A program made the position numbers and the translations under genes. Of a stretch of DNA of 64,000 nt, positions 54,926 to 63,929 are shown one piece after another. Below the pieces are notes generated by a model that searched no databases, was not told the DNA's origin, and saw only the letters and a list, made by a program, of their open reading frames with translations. The DNA lies in contig NZ_CP079800.1 of the NCBI RefSeq assembly GCF_028869115.1, positions 496,001 to 560,000 on the forward strand, read 5' to 3'. Within the stretch, counting starts at the first letter, position 1; each line of letters begins with the position of its first letter. Source of the DNA: Pseudemcibacter aquimaris. GTDB taxonomy: Bacteria > Pseudomonadota > Alphaproteobacteria > Sphingomonadales > Emcibacteraceae.

Positions 54926-55872
54926 GCGACTTCACAAGCGAGCAACCCATATGTGTTACAAGCTGTTCTGTGGGTTTTCATAGTTGCGCGCATAAGGTCT
55001 TCGTTTTGTGTGAAGAAATGCGCGACACAAAGGCTTGATTGGCTGAATGTCTTACTGGATGAACGGTATGTGATGCTTGTGTTTGCATATTTTTCACCAA
55101 GGGATGAATAGGGCGTAAATTTCTTATCCTTTCTTATGAAATCACAATGAATTTCGTCAGAAAGTACCGTAACGCCATGTTTTATACAAAGATCGCCCAA
55201 CGCTTTTAGTTCATCCGCGCTCCAGGCGGTGCCGGTTGGGTTGTTCGGATTACAAATGATTAGACATTTTGTATCGTCATCAAACGCGCGTTCAACCGCC
55301 GCAAGGTCCATTGAAAATTTACCGTTATTTTGTTTAAGCGGAACTTCAACCCTTGTCATTCCCGCGCGTTTGATCGCACCCCAAAATCCGCTATAGGTTG
55401 GGGTTTGGATAATGACTTTTCCTTTATGCGGATTTAAACCGACCAGTGATGCCGTAATGCTTGGCAGCAATGTTGCTGAGTTTTTAATCCATTCTTTTTT
55501 TATACTTTGGCCATAACGTTGTTCGTTCCAGTTGATGATAGACTGGTAATAACTATCTGGCACCATTTCATAGCCATAGTTTTCATATTTTGTGCGCTCT
55601 CGTAAGGCGCTGTTAACTTCTGAAAATTGGCGAAAATCCATATCGGCAACGCCCATGGATGCTTTAATTTTTTCCCTACCATATTGCTGGATAATCAGGT
55701 CCCACTTGTCACTGTTATGACCAATGCGGTTAAAGTGTTCATCAAAGTTATGTCTTGATGTACTTTGTTTGTTAGAGGTTCCTTGGGAAAATGCTTTATG
55801 TGTTCCCATTGATGACAGCAATGCTGTCATGCCCGCTGTTTTCATGAAACCACGTCTTGATGAATTTCTCAT
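54922..55872 (-). pseudogene. Tat-exported MalY/PatB-like aminotransferase, C-terminally truncated
   Basis: A 316-codon frame. It has a twin-arginine signal (SSRRGFMKTAGMTALLSS), then a MalY/PatB-type C-S lyase fold: VADMDFR, NPNNPTGTAWSADEL, LSDEIHCDFI and the PLP lysine in RSSSKTFSQSSL (about residue 274). Relatives need another 110 or so residues after the TYGLLACEVA that ends this frame, including the C-terminal small domain. The TAA coincides with the end of the TPR gene, so the missing part is not downstream. It is likely a deletion remnant; a functional short form is possible. The promoter palindrome is intact. Confidence 0.65.
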
Positions 55873-55894
55873 AATGTACCCCTATGATTAAATT

Positions 55895-55911
55895 TTGTAT
55901 ATTTTATACAA
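55895..55911. promoter_or_regulatory. GntR-type palindrome, copy 3 (before aminotransferase remnant)
   Basis: TTGTATATTTTATACAA is a perfect 17-bp palindrome (7-bp arms, TTT centre), 23-39 bp upstream of the truncated aminotransferase start. It is the clearest of the three copies of TTGTATA-N3-TATACAA. Confidence 0.65.
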
Positions 55912-55951
55912 TTTATCAATGAGGGATGATTATTGCAAGGATTGAAAATCC

Positions 55952-56608
55952 TTAAGCTGCGTTATCTTTTTCCAGCTTTTTAAGCCTGGATGAAATATCG
56001 CAAACTTCATCGGAAATATTTTCAAGCGATTTTGCAAGTTCCGGCGGAATGTCATCGAGCGATAACCCATAAGCACAAAATGCATCTGATGCTTTATTTT
56101 TCTTAATCGCTTTTGCCGGAATACCGACCACAGTATTTCCAGCATCAACTGAATTAATAACGACAGCATTTGATCCCACGCGAACATTTTCGCCAATTGT
56201 AATTGGGCCCAGAATTTTTGCGCCCGCGCCAACGATCACATTATCTTTAATCGTCGGGTGTCTTTTTTCATCCTTAAGCGACATACCGCCTAGCGTCACC
56301 CCTTGATAAAGGGTGACATTGTCGCCGATAACGGCAGTTTCACCAATGACCACACCCATGCCGTGATCAATGAAAAGAAATTTTCCTATCTTGGCGGCAG
56401 GATGTATTTCAATCCCGCTAAAAAAACGGCCAAGATGGGAAATGAAACGCGCCAGTGTATAAAGGCGTAGGTTCCAAATGAAATGTGCAGTGCGGTAAAA
56501 CATAAGCGCATGAACACCCGGATAAGAAAGAACCACATCCAATGCTGATTTTGCCGCAGGATCACGGTCCAAAACCATGGATATATAACGATTTATTTTT
56601 CCAATCAT
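55952..56608 (-). CDS. cysE: Serine O-acetyltransferase
   Basis: CysE acetylates serine for cysteine synthesis. The 218-residue form (shorter than the E. coli enzyme and typical of the EpsC type) has a helical N-terminus and a left-handed beta-helix from about residue 70: [44 protein letters not shown], with the catalytic Asp-His. It is 13 nt after cysK, so the pair can build the cysteine synthase complex from one message. Confidence 0.94.
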   Translation of the reverse strand: MIGKINRYISMVLDRDPAAKSALDVVLSYPGVHALMFYRTAHFIWNLRLYTLARFISHLGRFFSGIEIHPAAKIGKFLFIDHGMGVVIGETAVIGDNVTLYQGVTLGGMSLKDEKRHPTIKDNVIVGAGAKILGPITIGENVRVGSNAVVINSVDAGNTVVGIPAKAIKKNKASDAFCAYGLSLDDIPPELAKSLENISDEVCDISSRLKKLEKDNAA

Positions 56609-56621
56609 TCTATTTCCTTTC

Positions 56622-57620
56622 TTATAACCAGTCGGGAGAAGGCAGGCCTTTTTCCTTTAAAAACGCAGGGTTATAAAGTTTGCTTTGATAGCGCGCACCA
56701 CCATCACAAAGCAACGTTACGATTGTATGGCCGGGGCCCATTTCTTTGGCCAATCTGATCGCCGCAGCCACATTAATGCCGGAAGAGCCACCAAGGCATA
56801 ATCCTTCATATTTAATCAGGTCAAATAAGACATGTAATGCTTCTTCATCAGGGATTTGATACGCTTCATCAATTTCAATATTTTCAAGGTTTGCTGTTAT
56901 GCGCCCTTGTCCGATCCCTTCCGTAATTGATGTTCCCTCAGCTTTTAATGAGCCACGTTTATAATAATGATAAAGCGCGGCACCCATCGGATCGGCGAGA
57001 GCGATTTTAACATCCGGATTAAATTCCTTTAAGGCAAGCGATATACCGCCAATTGATCCACCGCTTCCCACCGCGCAGGTAAAAGCGTCAATCTTGCCAT
57101 CGGTTTGTTGCCAAATTTCCGGGCCAGTTGATGTGATGTGAGCCTCTCTATTGGCAACATTATCAAATTGATTTGCCCAAAATGCACCATTTGGTTCTTT
57201 GTTGCCAATTTCAACGGCTAATCTACCGGAAAAATGAATGTAATTGGCCGGGTCCTTATATGGTTTTGCCGGCACAAGTTTTAATTCAGCACCCGCAAGT
57301 TTGATCGCGTCTTTCTTTTCCTGCGATTGGGTTTCCGGCATCACGATAACCGTTTTATAGCCAAGTGCATTACCGACAAGCGCAAGGCCAATGCCGGTAT
57401 TGCCAGCCGTGCCTTCAACGATGGTGCCGCCTGGTCTAATTAAGCCATCTTCTTCTGCTTGCAGGATAATATTGAGCGCGGCTCTATCTTTTACGGACCC
57501 ACCGGGGTTTAGGAATTCTGCTTTTCCTAAAATGGTGCAGCCTGTTTCCTCTGATGCTTTTTTCAGTTTAATAAGAGGGGTGTTGCCAATTGCACCGATA
57601 AATCCATCACGAATGTACAT
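56622..57620 (-). CDS. cysK: Cysteine synthase A family protein
   Basis: CysK adds sulfide to O-acetylserine with PLP. The 332-residue product has [15 protein letters not shown], the PLP lysine in [17 protein letters not shown] (about residue 43), [13 protein letters not shown] (substrate loop), [13 protein letters not shown] (phosphate loop) and [10 protein letters not shown]. It resembles the longer CBS-like cysteine synthase forms rather than short CysM. The ATG at 57620 ([13 protein letters not shown]) is the natural start; a frame from 57683 adds 21 poor residues. Confidence 0.92.
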   Translation of the reverse strand: MYIRDGFIGAIGNTPLIKLKKASEETGCTILGKAEFLNPGGSVKDRAALNIILQAEEDGLIRPGGTIVEGTAGNTGIGLALVGNALGYKTVIVMPETQSQEKKDAIKLAGAELKLVPAKPYKDPANYIHFSGRLAVEIGNKEPNGAFWANQFDNVANREAHITSTGPEIWQQTDGKIDAFTCAVGSGGSIGGISLALKEFNPDVKIALADPMGAALYHYYKRGSLKAEGTSITEGIGQGRITANLENIEIDEAYQIPDEEALHVLFDLIKYEGLCLGGSSGINVAAAIRLAKEMGPGHTIVTLLCDGGARYQSKLYNPAFLKEKGLPSPDWL

Positions 57621-57747
57621 ATTAATTTGCCTTATAAAAATATGTATTAATATGATGCAGAATGAACAGTTTTCAAGCAACATTATCTTGTTTTAAAGAC
57701 AAGGAAATATTACCCGTAAAGCCACAGTGAGTAAGGGATAGGCAGTT

Positions 57748-59109
57748 TTACGGCATCACCCCAATAAAACGGTCGCTGATCATCATATGAACCCAAATAC
57801 TTGCGGCGTATCCAATGGCAATAACAGGTGTCCATTTCAGATGACCAAAGAAAGTGTATTTTCCTTGTGACTGTCCCATAAGGGCAATTCCGGCAGCGGA
57901 GCCAATGGAAAGCATGCTGCCGCCAACGCCGGCCGTTAAGGTTACAAGCAACCATTGTTGGATATCCATGGTTAGGTCCATCTGTAATACGGCTACCATT
58001 ACAGGGATGTTATCTACAATCGCTGATAAAATGCCGACCATAATATTGGCAAAAGTAGGTCCCATTTCCACATACATCAGGTTGGATGCAAGCGCCAGGT
58101 AACCGATAAATCCAAGGCCGCCAACACACATAATCACACCAAAGAAAAAGAGAAGCGTATCCCACTCTGCACGCGCAATTTCGCGAAAACTATCAAATTT
58201 ACGGGTGTCACCGATTTCGCCGACACCCATATCTTCGCCGGGGCTGTTTGCGATAAAATCTTGATGGGTGATACGTAAATAATGGCCAAATGCCTTTAGA
58301 TACGCGAGACCCACCATCATACCGAGGAATGGTGGAATATGAAGGAAACTATGGAAGCTGACCGCTGTGACGATAGTAAGACCGAAAAGAAGCATGATAC
58401 GGCGTGCGCCTCTAAGCATAACGACTTCTTCCTCTTCTTCGACGGCGGGGACCTCTTTACTGACGGCAAGTGACATAAAGAAAGCTGGAATGATATAGTT
58501 CACGACACTCGGTAGGAATAAATTAAAGAATGTCCAGAAGTCCACCACACCTGTTTGCCATACCATCAGGGTGGTAATGTCACCAAATGGACTAAAAGCG
58601 CCCCCAGCATTGGCTGCAATTACGATATTCACAAATCCAATGGCAATAAAATTATTATTATCACGGCCAACTGCCATAATCACCGCACACATCACAAGAG
58701 CCGTGGTCAAATTATCAATGATTGGGGATAGAAAGAAGCTCATCACACCCGTTACCCAGAAAAGTTGACGATAACTGAATTTATGGTGTACGAGCCAAAC
58801 GCGTAAGCTATCGAAAACTCCGCGTTCGTTCATGGCATTTACATATGTCATTGCCGCAAGTAAGAATAAGAAAAGTTCACCAAATTCAATAAGTAAATGC
58901 TTTATTGCCTCTTCCGTTTGATGATTAGGATCACCAACATATTGGACAGCCACAATCAACCAAATAAGACCAGCGCCAAAAATGACTGGAATTGATTTTT
59001 TAAGATGTAAATATTCCTCTGCAATCACCAGAGAATAAGACAGAACAAAAATTACAATGGCGGTAATACCAACCCAATGTGATGTAAGATCCATGATGGT
59101 TGAATCCAT
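57748..59109 (-). CDS. nhaD: NhaD-type Na+/H+ antiporter
   Basis: A 453-residue carrier of the NhaD family (arsenite-permease-like fold), with about 12 membrane segments. SPIIDNLTTALVMCAVIMAVGRDNNNFIAIGFVNIVIAANAGGAFSPFGDITTLMVW is the characteristic central region and SAIVDNIPVMVAVL its repeat. NhaD is found in marine and alkaliphilic bacteria and maintains the sodium gradient that the two NSS carriers here would use. It lies 127 nt downstream of nothing cotranscribed (cysK is further on); no promoter is certain. Confidence 0.94.
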   Translation of the reverse strand: MDSTIMDLTSHWVGITAIVIFVLSYSLVIAEEYLHLKKSIPVIFGAGLIWLIVAVQYVGDPNHQTEEAIKHLLIEFGELFLFLLAAMTYVNAMNERGVFDSLRVWLVHHKFSYRQLFWVTGVMSFFLSPIIDNLTTALVMCAVIMAVGRDNNNFIAIGFVNIVIAANAGGAFSPFGDITTLMVWQTGVVDFWTFFNLFLPSVVNYIIPAFFMSLAVSKEVPAVEEEEEVVMLRGARRIMLLFGLTIVTAVSFHSFLHIPPFLGMMVGLAYLKAFGHYLRITHQDFIANSPGEDMGVGEIGDTRKFDSFREIARAEWDTLLFFFGVIMCVGGLGFIGYLALASNLMYVEMGPTFANIMVGILSAIVDNIPVMVAVLQMDLTMDIQQWLLVTLTAGVGGSMLSIGSAAGIALMGQSQGKYTFFGHLKWTPVIAIGYAASIWVHMMISDRFIGVMP

Positions 59110-59183
59110 AATAATATCCTTTCGAATGTTATTATGATTGTATCACATGTTGACAAGTAATTGTATAGGTTGTGGTTCGGGTG

Positions 59184-60551
59184 CTATTTAATCAATTTCG
59201 TTTCTGGGAAGGCAGCCTGCCATCCAAACCAAAATGCACGGTGTGCCGGAAGACGTTCAAGTGTTTTTCCAGAACTTGATGTCATCATGTCTTCCGTGAT
59301 GGACCATGTTTCACCATTTCTGTCTGTGACGGTAATATCCTGATCATAGTCAGTAAAGATTAAGCCCGCACTATCATAAACACGGTTGGCGCCGGAACTG
59401 TCGGTTAGTACAACAAAATTCTGAAGGCCAATTTTCCCCATAAATACAGGATGGGTATTTAGAAATTCTGTATCAATGGCCAATTGTTCATCAGGGCTCG
59501 CGGGAAAACGTAATGCCAGAATTTCCTGTTTGTTCTTAAGCCGGTCATCACTAAACGGTGTGCTGAACATCAATTCATCTGTGTCGAAGTAATCTTTATA
59601 GGCTTCACCCTCATCATAATCACGTGTGTATCCTGTATCCAGTGATAGGACCTTTGTATCTGGGTGACGTTTTTTCCATTCGCCCCAAGTGGTGGTGACA
59701 ACACCAACATATTCAAGGCGAATACCCTGTCCAACCAATGGGCCAAGTACGGGTTCACCCATAAAAGTATTCCAAAGCGATTGGGTGCGGCGGTCATACA
59801 TCAATTTATTGGATCTATATAAAAATCCGCTGGTACCTAGATTATAATCACCGGATTTATAAGGGATGACCGTGCCGCAAAGAGTGCAATAAACGCCGGA
59901 TATTTTTTCACCGCCGATTTCGTCCACGAACATTTCGTGCCATGCGAGAATTCTTTTGGGATAGGCGCGTGCATCACCATTATTTTCAATGCCAAACACG
60001 ATATTGTCGTCTTGCATGTATGTGGCTTCATCCGCGCCAACCATGTCAGGATTTCTTAATGGTGGGATGCCATCCTGCTGAACGCCGCCCCAACGAATTT
60101 CATCAAGTCTGATGGTGGATGTTTCCCCGCGTCCACTGAAATATTTTTCAAATCTGGGATCAATGTTTTTATAAAGAAATGCTTTGAAATCATCATATGT
60201 TTCATTGGCATATGTCGGCTCGTTCCAAAGCCAGTGATACCAATCGTTTACATTATTACGAAACTTCTGTTCTGTTTTTTCCTGTAATAAATTCATGATT
60301 TTGGTGCGCATGTATCTGGACTGTGAAAACATGAAATTTTCAAGCATCATGGGAATGAATTCCTGTTTCCAGTTTTGATCAATGCGTTTGATCGCTGTAT
60401 CCATTAATTTTTCATCTTCGATGAAAATAATTACCGATACCAATTGTTCATCATCAAGATCATCAATGGTCAGTGACGTGCGCTGCGCATGGGAAACGGT
60501 CATCGCCGATAGAGCAAGCCAAAATACGATATGTTTTAATAACCTAATCAT
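59184..60551 (-). CDS. Exported DUF3179 protein
   Basis: A 455-residue secreted protein (signal peptide about 1-23, ending SHAQ). The DUF3179 region (about residues 130-445) has NGDARAYPKRILAWHEMFVDEIGG, the paired cysteines YCTLCGTVIPYKS, FRSNKLMYDRRTQSLWNTF and DTGYTRDYDEGEAYKDYF. The first 120 residues form a helical domain. Function unknown; the Cys pair could bind metal or be redox active. The ATG at 60551 (MIRLLKHIVFWLALS) is chosen for the normal signal peptide; an upstream start adds 14 residues. Confidence 0.85.
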   Translation of the reverse strand: MIRLLKHIVFWLALSAMTVSHAQRTSLTIDDLDDEQLVSVIIFIEDEKLMDTAIKRIDQNWKQEFIPMMLENFMFSQSRYMRTKIMNLLQEKTEQKFRNNVNDWYHWLWNEPTYANETYDDFKAFLYKNIDPRFEKYFSGRGETSTIRLDEIRWGGVQQDGIPPLRNPDMVGADEATYMQDDNIVFGIENNGDARAYPKRILAWHEMFVDEIGGEKISGVYCTLCGTVIPYKSGDYNLGTSGFLYRSNKLMYDRRTQSLWNTFMGEPVLGPLVGQGIRLEYVGVVTTTWGEWKKRHPDTKVLSLDTGYTRDYDEGEAYKDYFDTDELMFSTPFSDDRLKNKQEILALRFPASPDEQLAIDTEFLNTHPVFMGKIGLQNFVVLTDSSGANRVYDSAGLIFTDYDQDITVTDRNGETWSITEDMMTSSSGKTLERLPAHRAFWFGWQAAFPETKLIK

Positions 60552-60609
60552 TGATTGTAATAGTTTGGTTTTTACATAAAAAAAGCAAATCAAAAAAGCA
60601 TCACATTAT

Positions 60610-60639
60610 CGTGACGATTAAAGTCGTGACGTTTAATGT
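60610..60639 (+). repeat. Tandem 15-bp repeat upstream of the radical SAM gene
   Basis: CGTGACGATTAAAGT (60610-60624) and CGTGACGTTTAATGT (60625-60639) are adjacent 15-bp copies with two differences. They end 21 bp before the radical SAM ATG. The ACGA-N6-TCGT symmetry inside suggests a protein-binding element. Confidence 0.5.
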
Positions 60640-60660
60640 AGAAGTCAGTATGCTGAATTC

Positions 60661-61599
60661 ATGGATAAATTAAATAGTATACAGGGTAAATTTTGTGATC
60701 CGGAATTCACCAAAGACGGTAGTCCGCGTGCACACGTTGGTTTAAAAAAGCTGGAAACATTGTGGTTTAACACAGGTACGCTTTGTAATCTGACTTGCGT
60801 GAACTGTTATATTGAATCGTCCCCTACAAATGACGCGCTCGTTTACATCAGCCATGATGAGGTTCTTTCCTATCTTGATGAAATAAAGGATCAAAATATC
60901 CCGACCGCTGAAATTGGTCTTACCGGTGGTGAGCCTTTCATGAACCCGGATATTATTCCGATTATGGAAAGCGCGCTTGAATATGGTTTTAATCTGCTGG
61001 TACTGACCAATGCCATGAAGCCGATGATGCGGCACACGGATGCTCTCCTTAGATTGAATGAGCAATATGGTGACAAACTATCAATCCGTGTTTCAACTGA
61101 TCATTACACGAAAGAAAAACATCAGGACGAGCGCGGCGAGCGCAGCTGGGATCCGATGTTGCTGGGATTGAAGTGGTTAAGTGATAATGGGTTTGATATT
61201 CATGTGGCGGGCCGTACATTCACCCATGAAGATGAAAATGATTTACGGAGTGGTTATCAGACGTTTTTTGATGAAAATGATATAAAAATCGATGCATCCA
61301 ACCCGCATTCGTTAATTTTATTCCCGGAAATGAATGAAAAGGAAGATGTCACCGAAATCACCAGCGCTTGTTGGGATATTCTTGGTATATCCCCATCTTC
61401 GATGATGTGTGCAACGTCCAGAATGGTTGTAAAACATAAAGGGGCCAAGACGCCTGCGATTATGGCTTGTACGTTGCTTCCATACGATAGTGAGTTCAAT
61501 ATGGGTGAAAAACTTGGCGATATGAGGGATAAAGTGTCGTTAAATCACCCGCATTGCTCAACTTTTTGTGTACTTGGTGGGGCATCTTGTAGTAATTAA
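60661..61599 (+). CDS. Radical SAM protein, unassigned subfamily
   Basis: A 312-residue radical SAM enzyme with the cluster motif TLCNLTCVNCYIES (C-x3-C-x2-C, about residues 42-49) and GLTGGEPFMNPDI (SAM loop). The last 70 residues hold several Cys (MMCATS, MACTLLP, HCSTFCVLGGASCSN), as in SPASM-like auxiliary cluster domains. Its substrate is unknown; no precursor peptide is seen next to it. It is followed by metZ after 53 nt. Confidence 0.87.
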   Translation: MDKLNSIQGKFCDPEFTKDGSPRAHVGLKKLETLWFNTGTLCNLTCVNCYIESSPTNDALVYISHDEVLSYLDEIKDQNIPTAEIGLTGGEPFMNPDIIPIMESALEYGFNLLVLTNAMKPMMRHTDALLRLNEQYGDKLSIRVSTDHYTKEKHQDERGERSWDPMLLGLKWLSDNGFDIHVAGRTFTHEDENDLRSGYQTFFDENDIKIDASNPHSLILFPEMNEKEDVTEITSACWDILGISPSSMMCATSRMVVKHKGAKTPAIMACTLLPYDSEFNMGEKLGDMRDKVSLNHPHCSTFCVLGGASCSN

Positions 61600-61652
61600 C
61601 GTGTCTTGCGGATTTATGAATGCCGCATTTTGACAATTTAAGGCTAAAGAAG

Positions 61653-62873
61653 ATGAAAAAAGACACAGGAAAAAATAAGGAAATTACGGATAAATGGCGG
61701 CTTCAAACGAAGCTTGTTCGCGGCGGTACATACAGAAGTGAAATCGGCGAAACAAGTGAAAGCATGTTCATGACATCCGGATATGCTTATGACTGTGCCG
61801 AGGATGCGGCCGCCCGTTTCGAAGGTGAGCAAGACGGATACACATATTCGCGCCTACGTAACCCGACATGTGCGATGTTTGAAGATAAAATGGCCCTGAT
61901 CGAAGGGGCAGAAGCGGCCCGTTCAACCGCGACCGGTATGGCCGCAATGACGCAAGCGATGCTTTCGATCGTGAAAGCGGGCGATCATGTGGTTTCAAGT
62001 AAGACGCTATTTGGATCATGCCGCGTGTTCATCGAAAATATCCTCGCGAACTTTGGGGTTAGTTGCACGCTTGTGGATGGTGATGATAACGAAGCATGGA
62101 AAAATGCGTTTAAGCCAAACACCACAGCGGTATTTTTAGAATCGCCAGCGAACCCGACACTTGATGTTGTGGATATTGAATTTGTTTGTAACGTTGCCCA
62201 TGAAAATGGCGCGCTTGTGGTGGTGGATAATGTTTTTGCAACGCCGCTACTACAAAAACCGATCCAAATGGGTGCGGACATCGTAATATATTCATCAACA
62301 AAACATATTGATGGTCAAGGGCGCTGCCTTGGTGGTTGTATTTTGACATCAGAAGAAATTTTGGAAGAAAATATTTTGCCGCTTATCCGCCATACTGGTC
62401 CAAACCTTAGCCCCTTTAATGCATGGGTCATGCTTAAGGGTATGGAAACAATGGATCTGCGTATTGATCGTATGTGCGAAAATGCAAGCAAGGTTGCGCA
62501 TGGTTTGCGTGATCTGGGTTGTTTTGAAACGGTTAATTATCCGGGGTTTGCGGATTTCAAACAACGTGATCTGGTTGAGAAACAAATGAGCGCTGGTGGT
62601 ACGGTCGTAACTGTATTTATGCCGGAAGGACGCGAGCAAGCTTTTAAGTTTTTAAACGCGTTAGAAGTAACGGATATTTCCAATAATATTGGTGATGCAA
62701 AAAGTTTAATGACCCATCCGGCGAGCACGACCCACAAATCGGTCGAGGAAGAAGCACGACTTGGCATGGGTATTACTGAAGGCATGTTAAGGCTTTCTGT
62801 TGGGCTTGAACATCCAGATGACTTGCTCGAAGATTTCGCAAAAGCAGCACATGCAGCAGGTCTAAAGGTATAA
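61653..62873 (+). CDS. metZ: O-succinylhomoserine sulfhydrylase
   Basis: MetZ makes homocysteine directly from O-succinyl- (or O-acetyl-) homoserine and sulfide. The 406-residue product shows KLVRGGTYRSEIGETSESMFMTSGYAYD, a family opening; YSRLRNPTCAMFEDKMALIEGAEAARSTATGMAAM; DNVFATPLLQKPIQMGAD; and the PLP lysine in YSSTKHIDGQGRCLGG (about 215). The ATG at 61653 gives a natural N-terminus before the KWR motif; a frame from 61620 adds 11 residues. It is followed by apaG after 9 nt, a common pairing. Confidence 0.93.
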   Translation: MKKDTGKNKEITDKWRLQTKLVRGGTYRSEIGETSESMFMTSGYAYDCAEDAAARFEGEQDGYTYSRLRNPTCAMFEDKMALIEGAEAARSTATGMAAMTQAMLSIVKAGDHVVSSKTLFGSCRVFIENILANFGVSCTLVDGDDNEAWKNAFKPNTTAVFLESPANPTLDVVDIEFVCNVAHENGALVVVDNVFATPLLQKPIQMGADIVIYSSTKHIDGQGRCLGGCILTSEEILEENILPLIRHTGPNLSPFNAWVMLKGMETMDLRIDRMCENASKVAHGLRDLGCFETVNYPGFADFKQRDLVEKQMSAGGTVVTVFMPEGREQAFKFLNALEVTDISNNIGDAKSLMTHPASTTHKSVEEEARLGMGITEGMLRLSVGLEHPDDLLEDFAKAAHAAGLKV

Positions 62874-62882
62874 GAAAGTCAT

Positions 62883-63290
62883 ATGGACGATAAAAAAACA
62901 TATAAATCCATTACCAATGATATTGGTGTGTCAGTAGAACCATTTTATCTGGATCAGGAATCTGAACCGGATGAGGGGCGTTATGTATGGGGATATCAGG
63001 TTCAGATTGAAAATCACGGACCTGATACCGTGCAATTAAGACGTCGCCACTGGATCATTACCGATGGAAATGGTATGACACAAGAAGTCGAGGGCGAAGG
63101 CGTTGTTGGTGAGCAGCCCGTGCTTGAACCCGGTGAGGCATATGAATATACAAGTGGCGCGCCGCTGAGAACACCATCAGGTTTTATGGTGGGAAGCTAT
63201 AAAATGCAGGCAGGTGACGGCACATATTTTGATGTTGAAATTCCAGCGTTTTCATTGGATATGCCAACATCATCAAGACGTTTGCATTAA
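62883..63290 (+). CDS. apaG: ApaG/DUF525 protein
   Basis: A 135-residue protein with a fibronectin-like ApaG fold (about residues 8-128): VSVEPFYLDQESEPDEGRYVWGYQVQIENHGPDTVQLRRRHWIITDGNG and GEAYEYTSGAPLRTPSGFMVGSYKM. ApaG is linked to Co2+/Mg2+ handling and Ap4A metabolism by genetics only; molecular role unclear. It lies between metZ and folE, spacing 9 and 27 nt. Confidence 0.95.
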   Translation: MDDKKTYKSITNDIGVSVEPFYLDQESEPDEGRYVWGYQVQIENHGPDTVQLRRRHWIITDGNGMTQEVEGEGVVGEQPVLEPGEAYEYTSGAPLRTPSGFMVGSYKMQAGDGTYFDVEIPAFSLDMPTSSRRLH

Positions 63291-63317
63291 GCCAAAGCGT
63301 TGCATAAAGGAAGAAGA

Positions 63318-63908
63318 ATGACTGATAAACCAAGCCGCGAAGAAGCTGAAGAAGCAGTAAGAACATTACTTAGATACGCAGGCGAAGACCCGATGCGTGA
63401 AGGGTTACTTGAAACACCAAAGCGCGTGGTTAAATCATATGATGAATTTTATAAGGGCTATACAGAAGACCCGCATGAATATCTATCACGTACTTTTGAA
63501 GAAGTAAGCGGATATGATGAAATGGTGGTTTTACGTGATATTCCGTTTGAATCACACTGTGAACATCATATGGCACCGATTATTGGTAAGGCTCATGTTG
63601 GTTATCTTCCGAAAGATAAAGTAGTTGGCATCAGTAAGCTTGCGCGCGTTGTGGAAACATATGCAAAAAGACTTCAGGTTCAGGAAAAAATGACGGCGGA
63701 AATCGCAGATTGTATTCAAGACATACTTGAACCATATGGTGTTGGTGTCGTTATTCAGGCGACACATGAATGCATGAGCACACGTGGTGTCCACAAACAT
63801 GGTGTATCCATGGTCACAAGCCGTATGGCTGGTGCATTTCGCAAGGATGAAAAAACAAGACGCGAATTTTTGGCCGTGGTTGGGCCAATTGAATCCTTAA
63901 GGGGATAA
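63318..63908 (+). CDS. folE: GTP cyclohydrolase I
   Basis: FolE converts GTP to dihydroneopterin triphosphate, the first folate step. The 196-residue product shows the zinc-binding and active-site residues [48 protein letters not shown] and the C-terminal [13 protein letters not shown]. The ATG at 63318, with AAGGAAG 6 nt upstream, is preferred over a TTG at 63300. It is 27 nt past apaG and likely in the same transcript. Confidence 0.96.
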   Translation: MTDKPSREEAEEAVRTLLRYAGEDPMREGLLETPKRVVKSYDEFYKGYTEDPHEYLSRTFEEVSGYDEMVVLRDIPFESHCEHHMAPIIGKAHVGYLPKDKVVGISKLARVVETYAKRLQVQEKMTAEIADCIQDILEPYGVGVVIQATHECMSTRGVHKHGVSMVTSRMAGAFRKDEKTRREFLAVVGPIESLRG

Positions 63909-63929
63909 ACAAAACAAGGGGCGAGGGAA

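Noticed and set aside
55930-56232. 100-codon open frame overlapping cysE
   Set aside because: A different frame of the same strand inside cysE; the cysE frame has the full beta-helix signature.
61600-61655. Possible SAM-II/V riboswitch before metZ (a TGCGG/CCGCA stem and a GGCTAAAG near the start)
   Set aside because: The stem is short, its loop does not pair with the 3' segment to form the required pseudoknot, and the gap is only 53 nt after another gene. An Infernal search with the SAM-II and SAM-V models would decide; a clear hit would reverse this.
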